A model generated the notes under the pieces. That model was not told where the DNA came from. It was given only the letters and a program-made list of their open reading frames with translations, and made no database searches. From Acanthaster planci (Eukaryota > Echinodermata > Asteroidea > Valvatida > Acanthasteridae), in contig NW_019091362.1 of NCBI RefSeq assembly GCF_001949145.1, positions 2,080,775 to 2,144,774 of the forward strand: 64,000 nt of DNA, given 5' to 3'. Below, piece by piece: positions 26,183 to 40,500 of this stretch; the stretch's first letter is position 1; each line of letters opens with the position of its first letter. A program made the translations under genes and the position numbers.

Positions 26183-29100
26183 GGGTCGGCATGCGCGAGG
26201 GCCTTCGTCACGATTCGCCTTCCCGTGACGCTGTCTCGAAATACACCTAGGAATTGAATGCGATTGTCTCGATATCCCCATCCCAGTGCACTACTCACTG
26301 CTGTGAATGAACGAAGCTTCACAGCAAAATACCACAGTATGGGGCCTGCCGGCAACCATTATGATGGAAACCTGCTTTACGTAACTATTTAGCATTATGT
26401 TAGGCCCTTGGACCAAAAGGAGGAAAAAGGTCGAGCTCGTTCATGTGGGGTAAAAAGTGTAGGAAAGGAATGGAATAGAATTTAGGAAGCCCCTGGTTCG
26501 AATCCTGGACGATTTCTTTTATTCCTATTCTCTTTTTTTTTCTCATTTTGTCCCATAATTTTTCTTATTTTCCTCAGTTTGGTTCCTGTCGGAAGAAACA
26601 ACTTTTGAAAGGTTAAATATTACATGCCCAAATTTTTAGCCTTCGTGTCTGTTTTATTCAAAGGTAAAACACCTAATTACGTTAATAACAAATGAACCTT
26701 ACTGTAAGCTTTTCACACATATCAGGTAATATGATTATGTATTAATGACAGATGTGTAGTAAGATTAGCTGTTTTACCAACGTCTTCTAAAATAATCAAA
26801 GAAAAAAGAAGTACATACATGATCCTGATAGACTGTAAAGAAGAACCATATAGTTAGTGGAGTAAGTCGCATAGTGCTACTGCCGTGACAGGGCTTTGTG
26901 GAGATTGATTGGTACTCTGCGTCTGTAGGAACTAAGAAATACCTCAATTCGGGCAGTAAAAAGCAAGACTGAAAAAACACCGCACTGGAAAAAATCGATT
27001 GACATCTGGTGAACTTTATTGAAGCTACAACCAATTTCTTTAAGTGACTTCGTGTTTTCAAGGCGCAAGGTGAGATTTGATGGATTGTGCATATTTCCCC
27101 CTTGGCTGTTACAAGCCGTAACCCTGACAATCAGTGCTGACTCTTCTGCGCTTGGGAGAAACAACCCATAAGATGGCTGTTGTATTGGGTTTTTTTTTTT
27201 TTTGACTGGTAAATATTTCCTTGATGCTCATCGATGCACGTCGCCTGTGGCCAAGTTTTATTGCAGTTACCTGAAAATTCTCCACTCGGTTTGGCAAGAA
27301 GGCAGCGAGATAATACCGTTGACTTTCTCATAAGAGCCGGTCGGTCTTGTCGTTCCTACCTGTTAGGTGGTAAATGACCATGAGGCGCTTCGAAGCCATA
27401 AGAAGGATCGCAATGATGCAATTGCAGCCCTCGTGGGGCATTTTAAACTGACAATTAAGTCCTCCTTTTAAGTTGGATTCTAACCAACAGGGCTGTAGGC
27501 CCTGCTTGCTTGTGTGAGTGACTAGTTGGGTATATTTAATATATGATAATTAATCCACTGATGATAATGAATGCATACGTTCAAGGTTGTACTCGCCCCC
27601 CCCCCAAGATCTGGTCGGATAGGACAAGTTGGGGAAATGCGTCTCCATAACTTGCTTCAAAAGCTTCTCGGAAAAAAGCGAAGATTTAAGTCTTTTGATC
27701 CAACGTATACCTTAGTTAAATCTGTTGGTTTTCTCTTCATATATGAAAGAGGAGTGTTGTATGTTTTTATTATGTCGCTTGAGGGATTTGCTGACGAATT
27801 TGAAAATGTCATATCATGGAATGTACCATATGAACTAACCCTGCAAGTTTATTTCGAATTGCAATATTTTTTGGATCAAGATTAATTATTTTAATAATGC
27901 AAGATATTAGAGATCCCGCTTTTCTTATTAATAACCGACTGCCAACCGTAGACATATAATACAACGAAGCCTATACCCGAGGACTGAACCAATTCTAGCA
28001 TACGATAATAAATCGATACGTATCCAACGTACACAATGGTGCTGCTGCAGTGCCGCCCGTTTTAAATTTTACTAGATAGGCCCCTGCTGCTACTTCTTTC
28101 AGCTGTGATCTAAATTGTCAACAGTTTTCGGCTCCTTGGAAAATATCATGAGGCTGACGGTGTAGACTTTGGACGGGGTAGGCTTGAGACTACGATGTTT
28201 GCTCAAATATGGGTAAGACGCGCCAGAGCTTATGTGAATCAGTAATTCGACGGGGATCAAGTGGATTTTTCATTGTATGCTTTTGGTAACTGGTATTAGT
28301 CATGCAGATGTCACGTGCTGCGGGAAGCAGTGGCTTTGGCTTCGCAGTATATCGAAAAATGTGCAAATATGAGGAAGGTGACAATTGTGTTTTGATATGG
28401 TAATACCAGATGTGAAATAATAAAAAGGCCGACATTGCTCAAACAATTCCAAAATACAAGGCCCAGGGAATTCGCTAGGCAAGTATTAGGAAGAGCATGG
28501 TATTCATTTATTCAGATCAATGCATTGCACTTCACTGACGAAGATATGGACAAGAGGAATAAAGAATTACTAAAGGTCCTGTTTTATATTAATTTTCAAC
28601 AGTGTCATCTCATTGGAAAGATCACGTTGACATAAACCGATTGATTTTTCTCCATAGTGTTGACTGTAATTTGGTAACATCATCTTTAGGTAATGCTTAG
28701 TACTCAGGCGTCTCCAATGCAAACCTACAATAGAAGATTGTTTCTTTTTTTACAAAAAATTGAAGGAAGAAGAAGTCACGGTGGACAAACTACTGAAATC
28801 ACTGTCCATCGCAAAAAGTCTGTCATAAAATGGAATGGTTTGTAAAATGCCTTCCAGATTGAACCACACCTTAAAGCACTGAACCTTACAATATACATGT
28901 GTGTGCTGTTGTCGAGGTAATTTAGATGGTTAACAGCTTGGGCTTTATAAAAAAAGATTCATAAAGTCAGTATTCAGTAAGATTGGTTTCACAGCATGGG
29001 CTGTAGAGGGTTGACCTGAGTAGCAAGAGGGTAACGTGCCTGGGGAAAAAAATGAAGGACTTATTCTCCATTGGCGTGTCTAGTGTCCAGGTTGAGACAA

Positions 29101-32100
29101 AATGGATTTTTTTTGGGGGGGGGGTTAAAAAAAAAGCCTCATTATCTCCTTCCCACGCCAAAAAGGGTGGAGGTACCGTTACTAATTGCTGCCATTAACA
29201 CTCTCAGTTCCTTAAAATAAATTGACCGCGTCCATGTTTTACGGTTGGAAGGATGTATTTGCGATTTAAACGTCCTTCGAAACCGTAATAAGACAGGTTC
29301 TTTCCCAAACTGTGCCTGAGGCTGCTTGTTTTCCCAAAAGCCACACATCACAGTAGCGAGGAAGACCATGGAAGGATTGAGCGTACAGAACCAAAAGCTG
29401 CTTTCAAAATCCTTGAGCACCCAAGCAGAACACTCAGCGCTGGATTGTGCCCGATACCAGACGGATTCGACAGAGACTGGAAACGTGTTCAGCAGGTGCA
29501 AAACCTGCTATCTGAAATGGGACATTGAAGATCTAATTGGCCGCGCAATCGATCGATGGAGGAATGGCAAATTGATGCAGTGGCACCATTTGCCCTTTCC
29601 TGTTGGAGATGTGCCACTATTAAGTCCGTTTGGGGATGGGTATAACACCTGAGTATTTTGTCCAAGCCGTGTCCGTCTCGCTAAGACTGGTATAATTGTA
29701 ACTTGGTGATAATGACCCGATGTGTAGGCCTACAGCGCCTCGTCTTTTGGTTTTTTTGGATGAATTTGACCAGTAACCAAGTGGAGGGTATTTCACCGAT
29801 TTCTAACAATTTTGGAAACAACTTAACCCAGTAAAGTGTTAGCATTTGTATAAAGGACTGTGAAGATCACATGACAATCATTGCGGTCTAAAATTAAATT
29901 ATTGAATTTCAATACGTTTTACCCATCTGGGTCGGCAACATGAAAGCACGTTTGTACGGTTAACGCTACTTAACTTGTCTTTATAGGCAGCATTCCCGTC
30001 CAGGTTTCCTGAGCTCAGACCAGACGGCAGCTTTGTCTTTCAATGATCAGTCTGCAGTATCAAAGTCCAGATTCCTCAAAGCGTATTATACAAGTAATAC
30101 GCGCGTTTTCCGATTATTATCCATGTATCACAGACCGTAGACTTAAAGTCTATTCGGTCCTTGATTGTATAGTGTAAAAATACAGTTGCAATGTCTGACT
30201 CTGATGTGTCTTCAAGCAAAGTATTGAGCAATTATTTTCAATGAAAAGTACGTTTAAAGCAAAGTTTAGATTAGATTTTGAACATTTAATTACGATGAAT
30301 TTTAGGCTGGCTCTCGGTAGAAGTTACGTTTTTTCCTTTGTAGTGAACAGAAAGGCAGTCATCTGATTATTTATGAGTTAAAGTTCAGGTAGGCCTACTG
30401 TTACCCCTTCCTCTTTGCCACTGCGTCTGAGTACTGTGACAGCTCGAAGCACAGTGCGCATGCTCATAACGAGCAGCAGCATCAACGTCATCTGTTCTCA
30501 ATACAGAGGCTTTGATACTTCGCTAACCAGAATACGAATCTGAGCTCTGGTAAAGTACGCGGAAATAAATTTCTACCCGGAGCCAATTCGGAATACGAGT
30601 AGCAAGAACAAATACTCATCGGGAGTCCCGAAGAACACTCTGAAACTTCCACTTTAGGCTTCTACTTAAGCACCCGTCTGTTTATATTGATCCTTACTTG
30701 TAGATCTGTGATTCCGCGTATAACGCTGTTCATTGTAGAAATTTGTTATTTGAACTGTAATTTAATTCCTAAAAGGCTGAATAGTTTCTCAATAAAGTAT
30801 TAATGTTTGAAGATCACAGGTGACAAACCAGGCGAAGGGTGGATTCAGAACTATTTCTTTTGGGGGGAACTATTTTTGGGGAGGGGGCAAAATTTGCGGA
30901 TTTTTCTTTTTTATTTAAGCTTGTAAGGCCTTTCTCACTGTTGACGTTTTGGCGCTTTTAACACGCATCGCAAGGAACAGAAAGAAAAACGAGCAAAAAA
31001 TGGCCTTTCTATCATTGTTTTTCTGAAAACGTTGCTGCTGCTTTTGGGGGTGTCGTGGATGCCGTTGCTCCCCCCCCAGCCACCCCTGTATGGTCATACT
31101 CCAATCCTAAACACGCATCATCGGCGTTTCATAACTTGGGCTTGCAGAAGCCGTAGTCCTATATCTTGGAAACTCATGTTGACTCGTACCCCAGTTTTTA
31201 TCCCTTGTTGTTCAGTAAACGATCCAAACGTCTGGTTTTAAAAGAAAAATCAGCTTTGAATTGTGATAATCTCATTTCAGCCTACTGTATATGAAGAATT
31301 CATATTACATTATATCACTACTTTTTATAATATGTTTTGAAATCAAAGGAAAAAAATACCTTTTATTTAGGCCCTGAAGGCGAACGAAGGGGCGATGCAC
31401 GCATTTGTCTGCGATACCTTTCGACCGATACTGTTGTGAGCCACCACCTACGCAAGAGAAGGTATTGGGTGCATCATCAGCGCACGCGCAGATGCGTTCT
31501 CATCTCCACAAACCATCTCCAGTGTCGACAAATATTCCCCAATGCAGTCAATACATCGATTGGGCTGGGCAGGAAGGGCCACTTGAAACTTTCTGAAATG
31601 TCTCAAATCGGTTAGCGGCATGTTATTAGCATTAGAATCTCTCGAGTCAATATATAACTTGGACTGATTTCGCGGCAATAACTGTTCAACACAGTGTGTT
31701 GAGATCTTTACAAATACCAAAAACGCGAGGCGAGGACGGTCTTCTCTTGCAGTTAGAGCACACCTGTACGGTGCATCACGGGACTATTCCTCCGTAGACA
31801 AATAATAGATAGCGGTTTCTGGCTACAATTAGTGATAGGCATCTCGATTTGTCTTCAGCGTACACACTGTGTTTAGCTACCAGGGAAGCTGTCATTAGCA
31901 CCCTTCAGGTCTGTCATCCCATCCTCAATATCCCGCCTGTCATTTTTTACCTCTTTTTAATTAAAGTCACTCAGAGATTGGCCGCCGAGACACCGCAAGA
32001 TCTTGTCAATCATCTCAGGAAGGACTCCAGCCGACCATCGGCAGAGTACCGTCCGTGACGGCGTGAGCCGGCTGCACCGGCGCAATCGTCCTCCCATTCG

Positions 32101-34464
32101 CTGCTTATGAGTTCATTTGTCGCGGAGCTGTATTTGATCAACTGCCGCTCGCTGGGCATCCAGGGCCAGCGGGGACTGCAGCGCGATTAACGCTCACGGC
32201 TCTGACTTTTGACTCGCCTTGCCTTTTTACGCCCCTCTTCCCCAGTGCACCTCCCAGGCTCAGGCTCCAGTGTACCTGTGTGCTCAGTCTGGAGACGCAC
32301 TACACTCATTTCCACGATTGCTCTCCAATAAACGTAAGTGAACCCTTTTCGTCTTTTAAATCACCTGTCGCGCTCTACTCCAGATTTACGGATTGAAACG
32401 GGGGCACTAGTGCACGATAAGCAACAAATGAAAGGCAAACGAGATTTGCTGCTCTTGTGCCTGACTTGTCTTGTGCCTCGGATACTGATCTAAGATAAGG
32501 TGTGATAATTGCGTAGGATTTTTTCATGACTTGACATACTTGAGAAAAATGCTGTCAAAGTTCAAGTGGCGTTTCGTTCACTGCTCGAAAGGATGTCTTG
32601 TTTTTCACTTAGACACCTTATACTTTATGAAATTTCTTTCTTACATTTACACATGTACTTCGTGACTCCCTTTACAGGATGTGAAAAAGGTAGTTGTCTT
32701 CTGAAGGCATGTTTTTGCATTCAGGATAAGATCGCAATGCAGTGTCAAATAACTCTTTAATTACATGCTTGATTTTTTTAGTAAGTTTCCATTGCTCTTT
32801 TGGTCACTTTTTCTTAACTGTTTTCTCACGTTCAGAGCATGCCCAGGCCGGTTTTCAACTGATATTTGTTTTTTATTTTTTAAATGAAAACCCGCAAAGT
32901 TTATGTAATCACAGCTGCTATGCAAACCGGTAAACATCGACGCTGAAGGAAGTCATTAAAGGGTAATTATGCATCAGTGCAAGCTGAGGATTGGTTTGCA
33001 ACAGACGCACGTGCCCTGAAAGATGGATCGGCGCTGATACACTTAACTAACGTTGTGTTACACTGCGCTTCACTTTACCATGCTCAGAATGATAAATCTG
33101 CAGCAGAGACGCGCGCTTGGATCGAACAGAGTGCACCAGTCCACAAGTCGAGACGAAGCTTGGTCCATGAAAAATTACTAACGCAAACCAAGCTGTCCAA
33201 CGCTTATATGTATCACCTTGTTTACCAATGTCTAAATCATTAGACCATTTTGATACCATACCCTGAGTGTTCTGCTCATTTTAACGCGATATACCTGGTT
33301 GATAAATTCATTATCATGGGGTCTATTTGTCAGCAGTTTTTGACAATTCCCACAGCTTTCCTTCTAAACCCTTAAATATTGCGCAAATATACTGTTTGAA
33401 GTGCTGTGGAGTAAAATCCGATATCTTTGAGTTGATGTTACACATTGATATAGCGGAGGCAGCTTCACAGCAATCGATTCCAGCTTCTAGACAGCACTGT
33501 GATTAAATCACGGACTAGTTTGCCTGAAAGTGTTAACCATTTATTACACAATTAATATTTAGCCCAACACGTGCCAGAATTAAGAGATAAACAACTGATC
33601 GCAGAGAGGATGAACTACGATACGACCTTATGCATTTTGCACGAATCCCATGATGGAATAACTATATACGACATGTAGTGACATTAGGGGACGGGGCTTA
33701 CAGCCCCCGTTTACCGTATGGACCTTGCTTTACCTGACCATTTACTATGAACTCTTAAACCAAAATATTTATTTCATCGAAACGCCATGTCGTCGAAGTG
33801 ATGGCAAGTCGATTTCTTTGCTTAATATTTCATCGGGGTGTCGGTGAGCTCGTTAAAGTCACACGTCCGTGAAAACGGATCGAGTGTTCTCAGGCAGACG
33901 TTAACGCCGGGCTTATTCGATTACTGCGGGTAAGGTGATATTCACTTTGTCCTAATTGGTAGACGCAATAGAAGCTAAATTCGTATACTCCAAGCAATGT
34001 CGAGCCTTTCAGCTGTCCGTACCAAAAGCACTTCCATCGAATCCAAAACACCCGTGCTTGTTTCAAATTTTTGTACAGTATTTCTCCGAAGAAATCACCC
34101 GCTGACGAGGTGTACCGGTACTGTTCCTAAGGATCGATTCTTTTTGAGATTCATCGCTCCTCACTTCAAGAACTTTCTTTGTATACGGATAAATGTTTCG
34201 CTACTGATCTTTGATAACTTTTATAAATCAAACGTAATTATCATTTGTCGGGGTAAAAGGTAAGAATTACAAATATAAGAATTTATGATTTTAAGTTTGT
34301 CGAAGCGTGACAGTTTAGTGAGTAATAAAGTTGTTGCGCTGCAGATACGAAGATGAAAACTGCTTTATTCTGGTTCGTCCCATTGTGTGCGTGTTGAAAT
34401 AAAGTGCGGTACATTCGCTTAATAGGAGATTGCCTCCTTTCTAAATTTTCAACAGGGAGTACCG
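26183..34464. other. Non-coding stretch with low-complexity tracts
   Basis: No gene is recognised. Notable items are a Pol III B-box match (GGTTCGAATCC, about 26493) without a tRNA fold, a 14-T run at 27190-27203, a ten-C run at 27596-27605, a T8-G10-TT-A9 block at 29107-29135, and a possible transposon remnant at 30825-31095. An ATG ORF of 104 codons at 27571-27885 has protein-like composition but no family I know. Confidence 0.5.
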
Positions 34465-34557
34465 AATCAATAAATTTGTTGGTGCCGTTTTTCAGAATCA
34501 ATAAATTTGTTGGTGCCGTTTTTCAGAATCAATAAATTTGTTGGTGCCGTTTTTCAG
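34465..34557. repeat. 31-bp tandem repeat, three perfect copies
   Basis: The unit begins AATCAATAAATTTGTTGGTG and ends CCGTTTTTCAG. Copies lie at 34465-34495, 34496-34526 and 34527-34557 with no differences, so the expansion is recent or under homogenisation. Each unit contains an AATAAA and ends in a pyrimidine tract plus CAG that resembles a 3' splice site. Confidence 0.95.
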
Positions 34558-37500
34558 AGATATTATTTGCGGTAAAATCCTTTGATCTAAGGTAAAGCAG
34601 AGTGATTAACGCTCACGGCCAACGGTCAAGAGCGGCCAAGTCCAAGCTAACGAGACTTGTGCTGAGTCCAGCTGGTATTAACGAGCAAGGAGTCCATGCA
34701 TTTGCATGGGACCGTCACTTATCTTTTTAATCACGATGTTCAGAATATAGTGGCACATTGGACATTTGACTCGTTTGATGGCATAATTACTTTTAAGAAT
34801 TTGTCAAACACTTTGACGTGTTGGTCTTGATTTTGGAGGGAAACCGATGTGGATTTTTGTAGCACTTCCTTTGTACGAGCTTGCATTTTACTGGCACAAT
34901 TTAGCGTTTTGAGCGCACATGTAAACGAGGCTACTATTGATGTTTCGATATTAAATCAATAGTTCTGTAAACAAACAAACAGCAACCTTTTGTCCAGTTG
35001 GTCAAAGCAGTCCGCAATGGCAGTCAATTGAATGGTCCCCAGAAAGAGAATTAGGTCATATCTTTCGTAAGTGTGCCCGTCCAAAAAATCTGAACAAAGA
35101 TCATGTAGAATATGGGGCCAATTTGTGTTTGTTTTCCTAGCAGTTTACGGTTCATGTTTCTTGACTGGTTTGCTACCCGCTTTTGGGCAATTAGGGCAAT
35201 CGCCAATATTTCGACCTTAATCTATGAACGCATCGCTTTTGTCTCACAAAGCAGAGATCGCAGACATCCTGCGATGCATGCACAAGGCAGCATGGTCAAG
35301 TTTCAGGAGAATAAAGCTACACTTTATTGATTGTCTGCGACTGTCTGCGTTGCCACCTGTGATCAATGCGACTTTTCGTGAAGTTCGGGTTTTTGTGATC
35401 TAGGCGCCGAATTAGCGCTAGATGCCCGGTGGTTTGCTCGAAGAAATTCATTCATCTTCATGCATCAACATGCAATGTCAAATGAGGTAGACGATTGCTT
35501 GTGATAAGACGAGTCTCACAGTCTTGTGGCTAGAAGTAAGCCAAAAGCTGTATCTTTTGTTTTTGCTTGCGTGACCTACAATTATTGAAAGTGAACAAGT
35601 CGCTTCGAGTCACTATCCGTTATACAAGCACAAACCCTATGTTTCAGTACATGTTTTGATAAACATTCTAAAACAGGAGGGAAACATCTGTGTTGGGGAG
35701 CTTTGAGGGTGTGCTTATTGGCAGCGTTTCTTACGTTTTCACGCTGATACAGTTTGTAAACGAGCACATTTTTTCGTCAGCAGCATTGCTCGTGCTTGGG
35801 CATACATGTAGTTAAGACAAATTTTTAACGAATTTGCTGAAAGGCAAGCTTCATGCTCGTAGGAAAATAATTGGCAAGGCCTTGATTTGTGTGCTTGGTA
35901 TGGTGCCGTTAACGTTGTTTGTCATATTCGATTTTAGTGAAATGAGCTATGCTTGGTATGTTGTCTAAACCGTTGTTAGATTTTTTTTTCATTTGGAATA
36001 TGCTTGAGATACTTTTCGAAAGGAACCATTTCTGGTTATTTCACGTGATTGATTAGCAAGAATATTGTGCAGGTCCTCACCACCATTTTATCGTTTGAGC
36101 CTGTAGCTTCCAATCCGTCCGTTTATTTGCGTTTCAATCAGTCCTTTTTGATACCATTCTAATCAACATATCCCATTTTTAATTGGCAATCTTATTCCCC
36201 TGGTTTTTATTTTCATTTCTTGGGACATCGAAGTTTAAACACTTCCGTTCATTATGCTCAACTGCTCGTCCTTGCACACTCAAGAAGTCATAAATTATTG
36301 CTGATCGATGTTGCACCTTTCTGATGTCAGTAAATGATGAAATATAATACAAGCATGCGACAAATCAATTGCAAGCATAAAAGGCGTGGGCCTAACCATG
36401 TTACTGATTTTTCCGTAATGTTATATGCTTACGGGCAGAGTTCTCTCTGAAACGTTTTGTATTTTGTCGATCCGCCAATATTGTCAAAAAGTCCGGGAAC
36501 GTTTAAGCAAAATAAAGTAACCATTCTTTGGGTCTGAAGCTCCAGTTTTGTGTACTTAGAGTTTTTCTCTGTTTTTAGCCTACAATAATAATGAACATTT
36601 TGTCAGATTTATTCAATCATATGGCTAGTTCGTCACACCAATATTACTTCTTTACTGATCAAAAAAAATTCTCTTTCAAATAGAATTCCTGGCGAAACAT
36701 TGCAACAAGATGATAACTTCAACACCATTAAGGATGTCAAACAATTAGGTCCGTCTTGACTTAGAGAAAAATGTCGAGATTTACAAGTAAGTTAATTCAT
36801 TTCAGTATTTTTCTTTCAGAAAGCTTTGCGCATTTGCACTCTTAAAAAAGTGACTTGAGTGGATTCAGTTATCGGGGACAATTAAAAGAGCTCGTTTTTC
36901 TGGAGAGGGAGGTCAGGGAGCTGAATTTATGGTTTGAAATGATACAGCGGTATTTAAACCGAAATAATTACAATATTCATTATAATGCCAATCAAACAAC
37001 TACATAACGACATATTGAAATGCTCGGCTTTATTGTAGATATGATTAATATTATCTCAAAGAACAGGAAACGTTTTCTTAAATGTCAATAGACTTTTTAA
37101 AAAATCTTTTCCGAATTGAAATCTGTAAAACAATACATCTTTATAAACAATGGCCTTTAGGGAATTAAGGAAGGTCCGTTTTTTTTTTCGGTCGGAACCA
37201 TCCCAGACAATAAACAGGCCGAGACTCGCACCAGTTATTTACATTTTCTGTATACTTACTTCCCTGGAAAAGCCGTCGATCGTAAATGAGGTCAGAATTA
37301 ATTACACTCTCACAAGTTTCAATAAGAGTATCAATGTTCACTGAGAGCCGGGGTTAACTTACCAACCCGCGGTTAATAATGCTTCTGTTTACAGTGCGCC
37401 AGCTGGAGCGGTTTACAGTACATAGACCAATTGCACAGCTGCTGCACGGCACAAGCTGTAGTTCTCGGTATCTTACCGAATGGTGTTTAGTTAAACTGTT

Positions 37501-40500
37501 TACTTGCAAATCACATCTGGCTAATTGGTACTCCAGTCTCATCCTCCGTCTTTTGGCTTTAAAGGATTCACTCCACGGAATCCACTACCAGGACGATCTG
37601 CTCCAAGGAAATAATTCAATATTAACGCTGTGGTAGCGTCAGTTGTCACATGATAGTTGGCAGTTAAGCAAATAGAACATTCTATTTGATTTGAAATCCT
37701 AGCTCTAGATATTTAGTTTTCCGGACAAAGTAGATAATGTGGCTACACAACTGATTTATTGTAAGATTGGCTGAAATGTCTCCTTGGTTTGTGAAACATA
37801 TCCTTGTGTAAATTACCTTTCCTGTTTAATCAAGAAGGATTCACTTTGTGGTATTGAATTTCGAAGTGATGGTAATCTTAGGCGGCCTCGCTTTAAATCT
37901 GATGTACGGAGGTCTTACTTTTATCACCATATTAACTGGAAAGATTTTGTCATTCTTCCGCTCGGGGTACTAGCGTCTCATCGATAGTTCCGTAATGACG
38001 ACCCTGTTTTGACCGAACCAACATGCTACCATTTCAATCAGTTTGAAAGATGGGGAGAAAGAACATCAGTTGTAAAGATCTCGCGTTGCTGCTATAAAAG
38101 TGATCATATTTTATGCTTACCATTTTGGGAGAGAGCATCGTTGATTTTGGGATTATCTACCAAGCTTTGGCAGATATATTAATGGAAGCGTTAGGTTTTC
38201 ACGTGTGTTGGGTTCAAAAAACCAACCAATTGTAACTCGGAATCAGTGCTCCAAAGGTAAAAATGGAAACAGTGTCATGTAAGTTGTAACGACTGAGTTC
38301 ATTTTTTTTGGCTTCGCGTTTTTGGTTGAGAGTGTAAACATACTTCTGGTCGTCAACATCACACACATGTCTCTAGCTTATATGTTTAGTAACATTTCCC
38401 ATCCTTTTAAGTCTCTGGTACAAGTATATATCATGTCAAGTGAAACCCTTCACCTAAGGTATTGACGCGCCCTGCAATGAGGCGTTTTAACTATCTAGTG
38501 CAAACCATGGACATATCACGGTAGCCTGCGGTACTTGCGTCCGATGTCCATGTAATGTATCACTCAACCGTCTGCGCGGGAATGACTAAAAACAGTCTGA
38601 ATCACAACTGTTCAGAGTCACAGACATGTACAGCTGCTCAGACGTGCAAACAGTTGGGCCAGTTCACTGATGGTTATATATGGAAGCGCGGCCAATGGAA
38701 GACTGTAGGAATTAGGTGCAAATAAGGCGAAAAAGCGCGTGTGGCCCAAAAAAGATTGCAAATTCAGATAAGAATTGTACTTAAGCCGGGTCCGAATAAC
38801 TTGACTGCGGCTTGAAATAATACGCAACTCTACTGAGGGTGGTTATAGCCACAATCATAGACGTGTGCGTGATGCCAAGCCGCAGCAAGGTAATTCAGAC
38901 ACTGCCTTAGGCCTGTAAATTAAGAACGTGTGTTGACCTACCGAAGAGACACTATATATAACTGCGGTAGTACAACACTCACGCGCGTATTTGTAATCAT
39001 AACGCGCGGGCAACAACATTTTTGGTTGAAGAGGTTTTCAAATGGATTCTAATGGGAGACTATCAGACGCTTGGAGGCGGCAGACGTATCGGTCCCACAT
39101 TACCTGTTGGCGTTTATTAGCATTACACTTGAGCAAATGAGCCAGTGGCGTATCCAGGGGCAACTCCCCCCCCGGCGGATTTTGTAACTTTTATTCTCAC
39201 TTTAATATTTAATAATTTAATTAACTTTAATTTAATATGTAATAAACCGGTAGATAGACGGTTATTTTAAAAGTCTGTTTCCTGGCGAATTTTTCTTTGT
39301 TTCTTAGTTTAGATTAATTTCTTTCTTTGCGTAGTAATTTTTTGATAATAATTCATCACATGTACAACCCACCAACACAAGAAACGTGTTTTGCAATTAA
39401 TGAACAAAATTAATGCCAGGCACGATTGTATCATCGACCAGTCATCCAAGGCTAATTAGTGAATCCGTTCTTGTATCAGTATGATTGTTGATGTGTGCTA
39501 TGAAACGGCTGCCAAAGAGAACAGGGGAAGGAGTTTATACAGGAAAAGTGACCATGTCTTGAAAAGAGTATATTTTATAAATCAATGCCACACAATGTAC
39601 TATGGGGGCAATGTTCATGATAAACATTGTACATAAAATCGTCAAACTCAAAATAGCATATTAAAATCATTTTACAAATCAACTTTTTTGTTCATCACAA
39701 AAAAAGGTGTGGGATGATTCCACGGCCCATCATCCCACCACCAAAGGTGGGGAGATACATACCGTACCCCCTCAGGATTTGTGTTGATGAAAAAAATAAA
39801 TTATTGGCAACAGTACTTTCCAACATTACTTAGTCTAAGGCCCGCCCCCAGGAAATGTTGTGTCCAAATATCAGTTTCGTGAAATTCTTGTGGGGTACCA
39901 ATTTTGGTACCCCACGAGGTAAAAACTGGCCTTATGGGGTACTTCCCATTGTTCCGGTACCCCACAAGGCCCCATAAGCGCACACCCACACACACACGAA
40001 AAACTATACGCCAGTGTAATGAGCGCACGCTCAAACTGGCACAGACAGTAATAGACTGGTCAAGTGAGACTAGTATGTTTGCCGCTTCTCAGAAGTCTCC
40101 CATTGTGGTTGCCGGAATCGACTTTCAACGTACTCATTAGCAGGTATTCACTAAACGTTCTAACCAACTTGTGTCCGTGAAACCTCAAGGGCCAATTACT
40201 TTTGTACAGTTATTGGCATTTTACTTCGGGCCTTCCCAAGGCCGTAGGACATGCACAGCGACAGCGTTAAGTCAGGCAACGGACACTGAAAATTAGTACG
40301 TGTGTATTAAACAAGGAAGACAATGACAGAATAAGATTTGTTCACATGTAGGCTGACTTCATCAAAACTGTTGTTTTAGAACGTAGGCCTATTTGTTTTT
40401 GGTTCGTTCCAGTCAAGTAAAACAGTTTCGACGTGCAATAGTTTCTATAAACCTCAAATCCTTTCATGCCTTGACTTCCTTTCGAACCCATTGCGTTTAT

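Noticed and set aside
26455-26530. Perfect Pol III B-box GGTTCGAATCC followed by T-rich DNA, suggesting a tRNA or SINE
   Set aside because: No A-box, no acceptor stem pairing and a mismatched T stem. Nothing upstream folds into a cloverleaf.
29142-29652. Overlapping ORFs on both strands (119 and 108 codons)
   Set aside because: Mutually antisense with no recognised domain, so neither can be preferred.
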